In this document: one piece after another, positions 16,955 to 25,630 of the stretch | Numbering within the stretch: the stretch's first letter is position 1 | Layout of the letters: every line of letters begins with the position of its first letter | Source: Streptomyces sp. P3 | Lineage (GTDB): Bacteria > Actinomycetota > Actinomycetes > Streptomycetales > Streptomycetaceae | Direction: 5' to 3' | NCBI RefSeq assembly: GCF_003032475.1 | Contig: NZ_CP028369.1 | Span: 3,162,001-3,226,000 of the forward strand | Length of the DNA stretch: 64,000 nt | Notes under the pieces: model-generated | Databases searched by the model: none | The model's input: the letters and a program-made list of their open reading frames with translations, nothing else | What the model was told of the DNA's origin: nothing | Made by a program: the position numbers and the translations under genes

Positions 16955-18475
16955 ATGACCAGCGCAGAAGCCGCGGTGCCGGCCGAGAGAGACCGCACGA
17001 TCACCACCGACATCCCCGCCCGCCTCGACCGGTTGCCGTGGTCGCGCTGGCACTGGACCATCGTCTTCGGCCTCGGCACGGTGTGGATCCTGGACGGCCT
17101 GGAGGTGACGGTCGTCGGGAACATCGCCGCCCGGCTGTCCGAGCCGGGCAGCGGTCTGCCCATCACCTCCGGTCAGGTCACCGGCATCGCGGCGGCGCTG
17201 TACGTGGCGGGCGCCTGTGCCGGTGCCCTGTTCTGGGGCCGGCTGACCGACAAGTGGGGCCGCAAGAAGCTGTTCATGATCACCCTGGCGGTGTATCTGG
17301 CGGCCACCGCCCTGACCGCGATCTCCTTCGACACCTGGTGGTTCCTGCTGTTCCGGTTCCTCACCGGTTTCGGCATCGGCGGTGAGTACGCGGCCATCAA
17401 CTCGGCGATCGACGAGCTGATCCCGGCGCAGTACCGGGGCCGCGTCGACCTGATCATCAACGGCAGCTTCTGGCTGGGCGCGGTCGGCGGTTCGCTGCTG
17501 TCGATCGTCGCGCTGAACACGGACGTCTTCGCGGCGGACGTGGGCTGGCGGCTGACGTTCGCGCTGGGCGCCGTCCTCGCCCTGGTGATCCTGCTCGTAC
17601 GGCGGCACGTCCCGGAGAGTCCGCGCTGGCTGCTGATCCACGGCCGGGACCGGGAGGCCGAGGAGATCGTCGGTTCGATCGAGCGGAAGATCGAGTCGGA
17701 CAGGGGCGAGCGGCTGCCGCGGGCGGAGGGCGAGCTCACCATCCACCAGCGGCGCAGCGTGTCCTTCGTGGAGATCGCCCGCACGGTGTTCTCCGACTAC
17801 CGGCGCCGCTCGATCCTCGGCTTCTCCCTCTTCATCGGGCAGGCGTTCCTCTACAACGCGATCACCTTCGGCTTCGGCGCGATCCTCACCAGGTTCTTCG
17901 ACGTGCCGAGCGGCAACACCGGCTACTACTTCGCCGTCATCGCGATCGGCAACTTCTGCGGCCCGCTGCTGCTGGGCAAGCTGTTCGACACGGTCGGCCG
18001 GCGGGTGATGATCTCCTCGACGTATCTGCTGTCCGGTGTGCTGCTCTTCGGCACGGCCTGGCTGTTCGACCAGGGCTCGCTCAACGCGACGACGATGACG
18101 GCCTGCTGGTGCGCGGTGCTGTTCTTCGCGTCGGCGGGCGCGTCGAGCGCCTATCTGACGGTGTCCGAGGTCTTCCCGATGGAGACCCGCGCGATGTCCA
18201 TCGCCTTCTTCTACGCCCTCGGCACCGCTGCCGGCGGCATCAGCGGCCCCCTGCTGTTCGCCAAGCTCACCGACACGGGCAAGGTCGCCGACACGGTCCT
18301 CGCCTTCTCCATCGGCGCGACCCTGATGTGCCTGGCGGGCCTGGTCGCGGCGTTCCTCGCGGTCAAGGCCGAGCGACGCTCCCTGGAGGACATCGCCAAG
18401 CCCCTGACTGCGGCGGCGACGAAGGCCCGCGAGGCGGCGCAGCCGGCCGACGGCACGCGCAGGGCGACGGCCTGA
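16955..18475 (+). CDS. MFS metabolite:H+ symporter
   Basis: A 12-helix major facilitator of 506 aa in the sugar-porter/metabolite:H+ symporter group. The loop 2-3 motif GRLTDKWGRKKLF is clear, with a repeat in the second half (GKLFDTVGRRVM). There is an acidic residue in the first helix (WILDGLEVTVVG), FGIGGEYAAINSAIDE in helix 4-5, and a roughly 60-residue cytoplasmic loop between the halves. The substrate cannot be read from sequence; related proteins take organic acids or sugars. The ATG at 16955 follows GAGGAGGGAG. It is convergent with the alginate lyase gene. Confidence 0.92.
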   Translation: MTSAEAAVPAERDRTITTDIPARLDRLPWSRWHWTIVFGLGTVWILDGLEVTVVGNIAARLSEPGSGLPITSGQVTGIAAALYVAGACAGALFWGRLTDKWGRKKLFMITLAVYLAATALTAISFDTWWFLLFRFLTGFGIGGEYAAINSAIDELIPAQYRGRVDLIINGSFWLGAVGGSLLSIVALNTDVFAADVGWRLTFALGAVLALVILLVRRHVPESPRWLLIHGRDREAEEIVGSIERKIESDRGERLPRAEGELTIHQRRSVSFVEIARTVFSDYRRRSILGFSLFIGQAFLYNAITFGFGAILTRFFDVPSGNTGYYFAVIAIGNFCGPLLLGKLFDTVGRRVMISSTYLLSGVLLFGTAWLFDQGSLNATTMTACWCAVLFFASAGASSAYLTVSEVFPMETRAMSIAFFYALGTAAGGISGPLLFAKLTDTGKVADTVLAFSIGATLMCLAGLVAAFLAVKAERRSLEDIAKPLTAAATKAREAAQPADGTRRATA

Positions 18476-18568
18476 GCCGCGGCCGCGGAAGCACGGCCGC
18501 GGAGGCGTGGCTGCGGAGCGCGTCCGCGGAAGTACAGCCGTGCCGGCGCGGTGGACGCGCGCCGGGGG

Positions 18569-20074
18569 CTATTCGGCCGTCTTGCGCGCGCGTCCACGGC
18601 GGCGCAGCAGCAGCAACCCGCCGGCCAGGGCGGTGATGCCGGTGGCGGCGCTCCAGGCGGCGAGGTCGGTGGCGCCCGTGGAGGCGAGGCCGTCGCCATG
18701 GCCCGTTGCGGCGTGCGCGGAGGTCCGGCCGTCCGGGGACGACTGAGCCGTGGGGGACGCCGAGGCGGACGAGTCCACCGCCGAAGCGCCGGCGGAGGCG
18801 GCCGGGGAACCGCCCGCGCCGCCCGGGGCCGCCGCCGCCCGGTCCCGGTCCCGGGTGAACGCGAGAGTGCCGAAGCCGAGTTGGTCGTAGCCGCCGCTGT
18901 TGGGGCCGTAGTCCCCGCCGCCGCCCTCGGGCGATGCCTTGGCGGCGATCCGGGTGAGGTAGGGGGCGGACAGTCCCCGGCGCTTGGTGTAGTGATTGGC
19001 GATCATCGCCCAGATCGGCCGGGTCATCGCCGGGTCGACGCCCGCCGCGCCGGACGCGGTCTCCGTCCCCGACCAGCCGCCGATCGCACCCTTCCGGCGG
19101 GAGTTGGCGGTGTAGGACACGTCGCCGCCGAGGCTCCATCTGGCCACGTACTGGGCGCCCTTGAGGAAGCGGCTGTCGTCGTAGCCGTACAGGTCGATGC
19201 CCTGGTTCCAGGCCATCTCGCACAACGTGCCCATCAGGCCGACGCCGAGCAGGGCGTGGCCCTGGTCGCGTCCGGCCTCCAGCCACTCGGCGAGGCCGTC
19301 GTCCTGCACGACCGGGATGGCCTTCCTGACGGCGCCGAGCCCGGAGCCGTTCTTGAAGTACTCGACGGCCTGATCCACCTTGGCACTGTCGTCGCAGAAG
19401 ATGCCGGTGGCGAGAACGCAGGCCATGGCGGCGAGGTCCCAGTTGGGCCAGTAGTTGGTGACCACGGCGCCGTTGTGCCCGGTGAGGAAGCTCTCGCTGA
19501 GCGGGGAGAAGACGGTCGTCAGCATCTTCTGGAAGCGCGCGAGGTCGAAGCCGGGCTGGTCACGGACGAGTTCGGCGGCGTTGGCGGCCTGGTAGCCGTA
19601 GAGCCCGGCCGCGAGGAACCGGTCGGCGGAGCCCGCGAGCGAAGTGAGCTTCGCCGACCAGGCGTTGAGGATCGCGACGGCGGTGTCGGCGTACGCCCTC
19701 TCGCCGCTGACGTGGAACCGCAGGCCGTTCTGGTACGCGGCGTGCAGGTCGTTGTAGAGGGCGGCGTAGTTCTGGGGCGAGCCCGCGCCCCGGTACACGG
19801 TCGCCTGCGGGTTGGCCGTCCAGCCGCTCTGCGCATGCCGGTTCGCGGTGAGCCTGGCGTATCCGGCCGTGTGGGGCGCGGAGCCGGCCTTCACCTTGGC
19901 GGCCATACGGGCCAGGTCCGCGCCGGTGTGCAGGAGCCCGGGGTGGGCGTAGCCGGCCGCGGACGCCGACGGAGTGGCGGTCACACCGACGGCGGTCGCC
20001 CCGGCGGCCACACCCGCGGCCTTCAGCATGCTCCGGCGGCTGACGCTGATCTGTCGAGATCGGTTCAGGTGCAT
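18569..20074 (-). CDS. Alginate lyase-family protein with Tat signal and LAxTG sortase tag
   Basis: A predicted polysaccharide lyase (alginate lyase superfamily, alpha-barrel) of 501 aa. The N-terminus is a twin-arginine type signal (SVSRRSMLKAAGVAAG) ending ...PSASAAGYA. The body carries GYAHPGLLHTGADLARM, NYWPNWDLAAMACVLATGIF and GLMGTLCEMAWNQG. The C-terminus has a Ser/Ala-rich spacer, then LASTG, a hydrophobic stretch and RRRGRARK. LAxTG is the class E sortase motif, so the enzyme is probably anchored to the wall by a sortase such as the one at 35729. The start at 20074 (MHLNRSRQ) is set by the signal peptide. Confidence 0.9.
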   Translation of the reverse strand: MHLNRSRQISVSRRSMLKAAGVAAGATAVGVTATPSASAAGYAHPGLLHTGADLARMAAKVKAGSAPHTAGYARLTANRHAQSGWTANPQATVYRGAGSPQNYAALYNDLHAAYQNGLRFHVSGERAYADTAVAILNAWSAKLTSLAGSADRFLAAGLYGYQAANAAELVRDQPGFDLARFQKMLTTVFSPLSESFLTGHNGAVVTNYWPNWDLAAMACVLATGIFCDDSAKVDQAVEYFKNGSGLGAVRKAIPVVQDDGLAEWLEAGRDQGHALLGVGLMGTLCEMAWNQGIDLYGYDDSRFLKGAQYVARWSLGGDVSYTANSRRKGAIGGWSGTETASGAAGVDPAMTRPIWAMIANHYTKRRGLSAPYLTRIAAKASPEGGGGDYGPNSGGYDQLGFGTLAFTRDRDRAAAAPGGAGGSPAASAGASAVDSSASASPTAQSSPDGRTSAHAATGHGDGLASTGATDLAAWSAATGITALAGGLLLLRRRGRARKTAE

Positions 20075-20124
20075 GCACGGGAGACGGGCGAGGACGGGCC
20101 CGATAACGAAAACCGGGCCGCGGG

Positions 20125-20574
20125 CTAAGCGCCCGTCGTCGACCCCGGCCGGACGATCATCAAAACCGTCACGGTCGCCCACAGCAGGTTGAACACCCCC
20201 GTGGACATGGCCAGTTGGACGGTGGTCTCCCGCACTCCCCGTCCCTCGACGAGCACCTCCTGCCGGGGCAGGACGAGAACGATCAGCACCCCGGCGGCCA
20301 GCACGGTCAGCACGATCGACGCGATCAGCCAGGGGTCGCCCGTCACCCCCATCGCGCCCGCCGTGGCGAACCCGAACGCGGGGACGGCGATGCCGACGAC
20401 GGCGTACACCCGGCAGATGCGGTGCAGCAGCCGCACGGTCTCGGAGGCGCGCACGTCGTCCGGGGTGGCGAGAGCCCGGCGCGCGGCGGGCGGGAACATG
20501 CTGGCGGCGACGGTCACGGGCCCGATCGCGACGATCGCGGCGAGGACGTGGACGGCGAGGAGGAACTTGGTCAC
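20125..20574 (-). CDS. DUF2269-like four-helix membrane protein
   Basis: A 149-aa protein with four predicted membrane helices and the family features FLLAVHVLAAIVAIGPV near the start and RLLHRICRVYAVVGIAVPAFG in the middle. The conserved His in the first helix is typical of DUF2269 proteins. The function is unknown. The likely start is GTG 20574; the open frame continues upstream only through low-complexity sequence. It lies 50 nt upstream of the alginate lyase gene on the same strand and could share its transcript. Confidence 0.82.
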   Translation of the reverse strand: MTKFLLAVHVLAAIVAIGPVTVAASMFPPAARRALATPDDVRASETVRLLHRICRVYAVVGIAVPAFGFATAGAMGVTGDPWLIASIVLTVLAAGVLIVLVLPRQEVLVEGRGVRETTVQLAMSTGVFNLLWATVTVLMIVRPGSTTGA

Positions 20575-20968
20575 GGACCGACGGTAGGCGGCACCAGGAT
20601 CATCGAGAAGTGGCGGAGGTGCCAGGGGTCGACGGATTCCCGCCAGGTCGCCGCCGGGCCGGGTTCCGGGCAGCCCGCCACCCCGCCTGCTGCGGCCGGC
20701 CGTCCCCCGGGGGGCTTGCTGCGGCCTGCGGCCGTCACACCCCGCCTGCTGCGGCCAGCCGTCCCACCGCCGTCGGTCGATCCGCCGGGCGGCCGCAACC
20801 CTCGGGTCCACCGGCCTCCGGCCGTGCGCGGCGACTCACGGCCCGGCGCGGCGCGGCTCGGTGCGGCCTGGCTTGGCGCGGCCTGGCTTGGCGTGGCCCG
20901 GTGGGGCCTGGCTTGGCTCGGGGTGGGCCTGGTTTGGCGGGGAATCGTCGGCTGCCTAGGATCTCGCC
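20575..20968. repeat. Repeat-rich intergenic spacer
   Basis: No supported gene. It contains two copies of CCCGCCTGCTGCGGCC near 20680 and 20740, and a run of GCGGCCTGGCTTGGC-like units between about 20862 and 20942 ending just before the GlxA-type regulator. Long frames here only translate the repeats. Confidence 0.6.
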
Positions 20969-21931
20969 ATGCACACCGTCGCCGTACTGGCCCTGGACGG
21001 GGTCGTCCCCTTCGACCTGTCCGCCCCGATCGACGCCTTCGGCTGGGCACGGCTGCCCGACGGGCGTCCGGCGTACCGGGTGCGGGTCTGCTCGCCGTCC
21101 GCGTCCGGGGAGGTGAGCGCGGGGGCGTTCACCGTGCGGGCGCCGTACGGACTCGAGGCGCTGGCGGAGGCCGACACCATCGTCCTGCCCGGTGTCGCCG
21201 AGCCGCCGCACGAGCTGCCGCCCGCGGTGGCGGAGGCGTTGCGGGACGCGGCGGCGAACGGTACCCGTATCGCGTCGGTCTGCGTCGGCGCGTTCCTCTT
21301 CGCGGCGACGGGCCTGCTGGACGGGCTGCGCGCGACGACCCACTGGTTCGCGGCGCGGGAACTGGCCGAGCGCCACCCCGAGGTGGAAGTCGACCCGAAC
21401 GTCCTCTACGTGGACCACGGCCAGTTCCTCACCTCGGCGGGTGCGGCGGCGGCCCTGGACATGTGTCTGCACATGATCCGCAAGGACTACGGTTCGGCGA
21501 TCGCCGCCCAGGCGGCCCGGATGTCGGTCATGCCGCTCGAACGCGAGGGAGGCCAGGCCCAGTTCATCGTCCACGACCTGGCTCCCGCGCCCGCCGGGGC
21601 GGCCCTCGAACCCCTGCTGGCCTGGCTGGAGGACCACTGCGGCGACGACCTGACGACGGACCGGATCGCCGAACGGGCGGGCATGAGCACCCGTACCCTC
21701 AACCGCCGCTTCCGCGAGCAGACCGGCACGACGCCGTTGCGCTGGCTGCACCGGGCGCGGGTGCGGCGCGCGCAGTACCTGCTGGAGGCGACGGCGTATC
21801 CGGTCGAACGGATCGCCGCCCAGGCCGGTTTCGCCTCCCCGACGACGTTCAGGGAGTGCTTCCGCAAGGTCGTGGGGACGAGCCCGCAGGGTTACCGGCG
21901 GGCGTTCCGGTCGAGGCCGACGGGGGCATGA
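20969..21931 (+). CDS. GlxA-family transcriptional regulator (DJ-1/PfpI + AraC)
   Basis: A 320-aa regulator. The N-terminal half is a DJ-1/PfpI (amidotransferase-like) ligand domain with the nucleophile-elbow Cys in IASVCVGAFLFAATGLLDG and the following THW/FA block. The C-terminal third is a paired AraC/XylS helix-turn-helix (TTDRIAERAGMSTRTLNRRFREQTG and VERIAAQAGFASPTTFRECF). Such proteins usually activate amine or amino-acid-derivative catabolism, or serve as pleiotropic regulators; no obvious target gene is adjacent. The ATG at 20969 directly follows the repeat tract. Confidence 0.95.
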   Translation: MHTVAVLALDGVVPFDLSAPIDAFGWARLPDGRPAYRVRVCSPSASGEVSAGAFTVRAPYGLEALAEADTIVLPGVAEPPHELPPAVAEALRDAAANGTRIASVCVGAFLFAATGLLDGLRATTHWFAARELAERHPEVEVDPNVLYVDHGQFLTSAGAAAALDMCLHMIRKDYGSAIAAQAARMSVMPLEREGGQAQFIVHDLAPAPAGAALEPLLAWLEDHCGDDLTTDRIAERAGMSTRTLNRRFREQTGTTPLRWLHRARVRRAQYLLEATAYPVERIAAQAGFASPTTFRECFRKVVGTSPQGYRRAFRSRPTGA

Positions 21932-21974
21932 TCGTCGGGCCGTAAGGCTCGGATAAGGTGTCCCGCCGTGGCAC

Positions 21975-22000
21975 GTGGTTCACGTGCGCACGTGAACCAC
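21975..22000. promoter_or_regulatory. 26-bp perfect palindrome, candidate operator
   Basis: The arms GTGGTTCACGTG and CACGTGAACCAC surround a central CG, giving a fully symmetric 26-mer containing two CACGTG cores. It lies 28 nt upstream of the GTG at 22028, which has a good ribosome site, so it is read as promoter DNA rather than coding sequence. Confidence 0.65.
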
Positions 22001-22027
22001 CGTCACGTACTCGGGGGAGACGTCACC

Positions 22028-23032
22028 GTGCACACCCGTCACTCGACTCTGTCGTCCAGGCTGCGTTCGGCGCCCAGCCCGCTCGCCGCCGCCGCCGCGC
22101 TGGCGGCCGCGTCCCGCCCCGACCGCGTCGGGGACCCGGTCGTCGAGCGCCTCCAGTCCGGTCGCACCTGGGCGGGCGTGGCGGCGTCGGTGGGCCTGCT
22201 GTTCGCCTACCCGTTGGCCGAGAGCGGCGAGGACATCCTCCTCGGCAAGGTGCTGGACGTCGTCGTCGGCTGCGGGATCGCCCTGGTTGCCGGACTGATC
22301 GCCCTGAGCGTCTTCATCGGCATGGCCCGCCCCTCGCTGCGCGGCGTCTACGCCCGACGGCTCACCGGCCCCGGCACCGCGCTCGGCGTCATCGCGCTGG
22401 GCGTGGGCGTGTGCGGCGGCGGCGTCCTGCTGGGCGTGAAGCTGCTGCACGCGGAGATCATCCCGTGGGCGGACATCCGGGCCGCCGGCAACCTCGCCTG
22501 GCTCGCGTCGTTCCTGGTGTTCGTCATCGTGATGCTGATCGGCGCGATCGTCCTGGCCGTGGTGGCGCTGTTCACGCTGGCCGCCGGGGTGTTCGCGCTC
22601 AACTCCTGCTTCCGGGTCGGCGACGTCCACGATCTGCTGCCCGCGCTGATCTCGCCGTTCCCGGTGTGGGCGCTGTTCGCGCTGAGCTACTCCGACGGCC
22701 CCGAAGTGGCCGCCCCGCCGCTCGTCGGCCTCGCCTTCCTGCTGGGCGGCCCGGTCTCGGTGACGGCCCTGTCGGTCTGGGAGGTACGACGGCTGCGGCG
22801 CTGCTACGGCGTGACGATGCGCTCGGCACTGGGCCGGGGCGGGGTCCCCGAGCCGACGTACACGCCGGAGCCGCCGCACGCACCGGAGCCGGTACCCGCG
22901 TATGCACCGGTGCCGACGTACGTCCCGGGAGCGACCCACTTCCCGGGCGGCCCGGGGCATCTCCCGGGTCCGACCTATGCGCCGGCGCCGCAATACCCGT
23001 CGCACGCCCCGCAGTTGCCGTACTCCCCGTAG
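22028..23032 (+). CDS. Multi-pass membrane protein with Pro/Tyr-rich tail
   Basis: A 334-aa protein not matched to a named family. It has about seven hydrophobic segments (roughly residues 50-260) and a C-terminal tail of about 75 residues made of Pro-Thr/Ala-Tyr units such as PEPTYTPEP, VPTYVPG and GPTYAPAPQYP. That tail is probably cytoplasmic and protein-binding, like those of signalling or secretion-associated actinobacterial proteins. GTG 22028 follows GGGGGAG with normal spacing, so it is chosen over the upstream GTG 21968, which would place a 26-bp palindrome inside the coding region. Confidence 0.78.
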   Translation: MHTRHSTLSSRLRSAPSPLAAAAALAAASRPDRVGDPVVERLQSGRTWAGVAASVGLLFAYPLAESGEDILLGKVLDVVVGCGIALVAGLIALSVFIGMARPSLRGVYARRLTGPGTALGVIALGVGVCGGGVLLGVKLLHAEIIPWADIRAAGNLAWLASFLVFVIVMLIGAIVLAVVALFTLAAGVFALNSCFRVGDVHDLLPALISPFPVWALFALSYSDGPEVAAPPLVGLAFLLGGPVSVTALSVWEVRRLRRCYGVTMRSALGRGGVPEPTYTPEPPHAPEPVPAYAPVPTYVPGATHFPGGPGHLPGPTYAPAPQYPSHAPQLPYSP

Positions 23033-23057
23033 CCGTAGCCGTAGCCGTGCCGCCGTA
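23027..23057. repeat. CCGTAG hexamer repeat across a stop codon
   Basis: Three perfect CCGTAG units (23027-23044) and one more at 23052. The first unit is the final Pro codon and stop codon of the membrane-protein gene, so slippage has multiplied the Pro-stop hexamer. Confidence 0.7.
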
Positions 23058-23186
23058 GCCGTCGTCGCCCCGTGGAGGCCCATGGGCTCGGGAGGCGGTG
23101 TCCGGCAGCCGATCGACCGGCCTTCCTGCGGGCTGTGGACCAGTCGGCCGACGGGCTGTGGACCGGTGGAGAGCCGGTCCGGCCCC

Positions 23187-23489
23187 TCACCCCCGGCGGT
23201 CGGCGACCGCCCACGAGGCCAGGGCCACGGCCCCCGCCACCCCGAACACCGACGGCCACGCGCCCACCTTCTTCGCGAGCGGATGCGACGCCGCGAAGGC
23301 GGCGACGTACGCGGCGCTCAGCGCCCCCGCGGCCGTCCCGCCGGCCTGCTGCCGCCACTGCCGCGCGGCCGCGGCCCCCGCGACGGCGAGCACGGCCCCG
23401 CCCAGCGGCCGCTGCCTCGTCCACCGGGCCACCCCGTACCCGCCGACCAGCCCGCCCGCCGCGATCACCGCACTGGGAACCTTCGCCAT
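23187..23489 (-). CDS. Small Ala-rich membrane protein
   Basis: A 100-aa protein with two or three hydrophobic stretches (GGLVGGYGVARW, GGAVLAVAGAAAA, VFGVAGAVALASWAVADRRG) separated by a short basic loop. It starts MAKVPSAV at 23489. It looks like the small two-helix membrane proteins common in Streptomyces, but no family is assigned. It faces the preceding membrane-protein gene tail to tail. Confidence 0.65.
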   Translation of the reverse strand: MAKVPSAVIAAGGLVGGYGVARWTRQRPLGGAVLAVAGAAAARQWRQQAGGTAAGALSAAYVAAFAASHPLAKKVGAWPSVFGVAGAVALASWAVADRRG

Positions 23490-23640
23490 GTCTGCCGCCT
23501 CCTCGAACTGATCACCAAGCTCGCCCCCGAGGCTAACGCGCCGGTCCCACCACCCGACGCCCGAGCCCCGTCACCCCCGGCGAGAACGGACCCGGACCCG
23601 GACAGTCCCGGGGGCCGGGCCCGCGCCGCGGCGAAGCGGA

Positions 23641-23678
23641 CCCGCTAGCTCATCCCGGACCCGCTAGCTCGTCCCGGA
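23641..23678. repeat. 19-bp tandem duplication at a gene end
   Basis: Units 23641-23659 and 23660-23678 (CCCGCTAGCTCRTCCCGGA) differ at one base. The second holds the stop codon of the CU044_5270-family gene. GGAGCC hexamers encoding a Gly-Ser run follow up to about 23703. Confidence 0.75.
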
Positions 23679-24818
23679 GCCGGAGCCGGAGCCGGAGCCG
23701 GAGTGGGAGCGGGTGGCGGAGCCGGACTTGGTTTCCGGATCGGAGCCCGGCTCCTGGCCCTTCCGGTCGACGACGGCCCGTTCCAGAACGGCCCGTGTGT
23801 CGAACACCGTCCCCGCCGCGCCCATCGCGGAGTCCCGGCTGAGCACCGTCCGCTCACCGAGGTACTCGAGGGTGCCGGGATCGAAGATCCACTCCGTCCG
23901 CAGGCCCATCCTCGTGTCCTCCCGGGCGATGGCGACGCCGTGTCGGCCTGCCGCGTCCACCGCGTCGTCCACCTCGGTCACCCCGGGAATCCGCGCGGTG
24001 GCCCGGTAGATCGCGGCGGCCGTGGCGGACGGCATGACCTGCTCCCGGACCAGCTCGCCGATCCGGTCGAACACGGCCTGGTCGTGGTTCTCGCCGTCCT
24101 CGACGGGCGTCTCGGCGTAGATCCGCCGCAGCAGCGCGGCCGGATCGGCGGGCAGGGAGGCGAGCCAGGCGTACGTGGGCCGGTCGATGCCGGCCGCCTC
24201 ACCCGCGGAGCCATCCGGCACCAGGATCCTGATGGGGTAGTCGTCCCCGTTCTCGCGGGTCATGCCGTACTCGGTCAGCGGTTTCCGGTCCTGCGAGAAC
24301 CAGGTCTCGCGGTCGTGCAGGGAGCCGGGCCGCACCGGCTGCCCCCAGTCGGCCTCGTTCTCGGCGACCCGGGTGCGCACGTACACGTACTGGCCGTCCC
24401 GCACCGGTACGACGTTCGTGCGCAGCGCGACGGCGGCGATCCGGTCGAGCGTGACGACGGCACCGCGCCCGGCGCGACCGCCGGTGCCGCGACCACCGTG
24501 ATCGCCGGTGCCCGGCGTGCCGGCCGCGCTGTGACCGTGCCCCTTCTCCTGCGGCCCGTCGGCCAGTCCGACGGTGAGCGTGGCGGCCACCGCGACGGCG
24601 ACGCAGGCGGCGAGCAGCACGGGCCGGGAGAAGTGGCGGGGCCGGGAGAAGCGTCCGGTCCGGGACGGAGCCGCGGCGGACGCGTCGCGATCGATGAGCT
24701 GCATCAGTAGATCCTTGTGGTGGGAGTGACGCTCAGGCGGCAGCCCCCGCTCGACGGGCACGGTCGGCAACAGCCGTGCCAGCTCCGTGAGTTCGTCGAA
24801 TTCCTCCGGGGAGTTCAT
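23664..24818 (-). CDS. CU044_5270-family membrane protein, sigma-factor partner
   Basis: A 384-aa protein beginning MNSPEEFDELTELARLLP, then one membrane helix (PVLLAACVAVAVAATLTVGLA) and a large extracytoplasmic domain with the family pattern YVYVRTRVAENE...REIWFSQD-like (RETWFSQDRK). It ends in a Ser-Gly repeat. Genes of this type typically overlap an ECF sigma gene, as here: its ATG overlaps the sigma stop by 4 nt (24815-24818). It is therefore likely a membrane-bound regulator or sensor for that sigma factor, though without a recognisable zinc anti-sigma motif. Confidence 0.88.
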   Translation of the reverse strand: MNSPEEFDELTELARLLPTVPVERGLPPERHSHHKDLLMQLIDRDASAAAPSRTGRFSRPRHFSRPVLLAACVAVAVAATLTVGLADGPQEKGHGHSAAGTPGTGDHGGRGTGGRAGRGAVVTLDRIAAVALRTNVVPVRDGQYVYVRTRVAENEADWGQPVRPGSLHDRETWFSQDRKPLTEYGMTRENGDDYPIRILVPDGSAGEAAGIDRPTYAWLASLPADPAALLRRIYAETPVEDGENHDQAVFDRIGELVREQVMPSATAAAIYRATARIPGVTEVDDAVDAAGRHGVAIAREDTRMGLRTEWIFDPGTLEYLGERTVLSRDSAMGAAGTVFDTRAVLERAVVDRKGQEPGSDPETKSGSATRSHSGSGSGSGSGTS

Positions 24819-25495
24819 CGGGCTTCCTCCTGAATGGGCAGGACCGCGAACGCGGCCTCACTCTCCACCTCTCCGCGACGCGAGACGGGTTCCTTCCCCC
24901 GCGTGAGCGCCTCCCGCTCGACGAACTCCCGCAGCCGCTTCCGCGCCCGGGACAACCTGGAGCGGACGGTCCCCACCGGCACCCCGAGCGCCTCGGCGGC
25001 CTGTGCGTAGTCGAGCCCGCCCCACACGCACAGCGCGATGACCTCCCGCTCGTGCCGCCGCAACCGCCCCAGCACCCGCCGTACCTCGGCGAGCCGCCGC
25101 GCGTCGTCGATTTGCCCGACGAGCCCCTCGGTGAAGTCGCCGACGACCTCCTCGCCCCCGGCCTCGGCCCGACGCGCGAGGAAGGCCAGCCGCCGCCGCA
25201 GGCTCCGGTCGGCGTTGCGAGCCTTGTTGGTGGCGATCCCGAACAACCAGGGCCGCAGCGACCCCCCGTCCGCCTCCACGGCCTCCCGCCCCCGCCAAGC
25301 AGCCAGAAACGTCTCCGACATGACCTCCTCGGCGACCGACCAGTCCCCGGTCAACCGCAGGGCATGCTGATAGACGACGCCGGCGTACAGCTCATAGAGC
25401 TCGCCGAACGCGGCCCGCTCCCCGCCCCGCACCCGCGCCCGCAACCGACGCCCGTCCTCGTCCCCGGCCTCTTCGATGTCTTCGCTGGACCTCAC
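24815..25495 (-). CDS. ECF-type RNA polymerase sigma factor
   Basis: A 226-aa alternative sigma factor. Region 2 is FGELYELYAGVVYQHALRLTGDWSVAEEVMSETFLAAWR, and region 4 is LRRHEREVIALCVWGGLDYAQAAEALGVPVGTVRSRLSRARKRL. Start GTG 25495 follows GGAGAGG; a longer frame to 25600 lacks homology. The gene is co-transcribed and overlaps the CU044_5270 partner, forming a stress-response pair whose regulon cannot be read here. About 30 residues after region 4 are family-specific. Confidence 0.95.
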   Translation of the reverse strand: MRSSEDIEEAGDEDGRRLRARVRGGERAAFGELYELYAGVVYQHALRLTGDWSVAEEVMSETFLAAWRGREAVEADGGSLRPWLFGIATNKARNADRSLRRRLAFLARRAEAGGEEVVGDFTEGLVGQIDDARRLAEVRRVLGRLRRHEREVIALCVWGGLDYAQAAEALGVPVGTVRSRLSRARKRLREFVEREALTRGKEPVSRRGEVESEAAFAVLPIQEEAR

Positions 25496-25630
25496 ACAGG
25501 AACCTCTCCGCGCGGAGACCCCAGTTCCCGTGGCGTCGATCACACACCAATGATCCGGAACCGTCAGCGGCGGCGCACACTCCCCGTCGGCCCGTCGCAA
25601 CCCACCCGGGCCCAGACCTCGAGGTACAGC

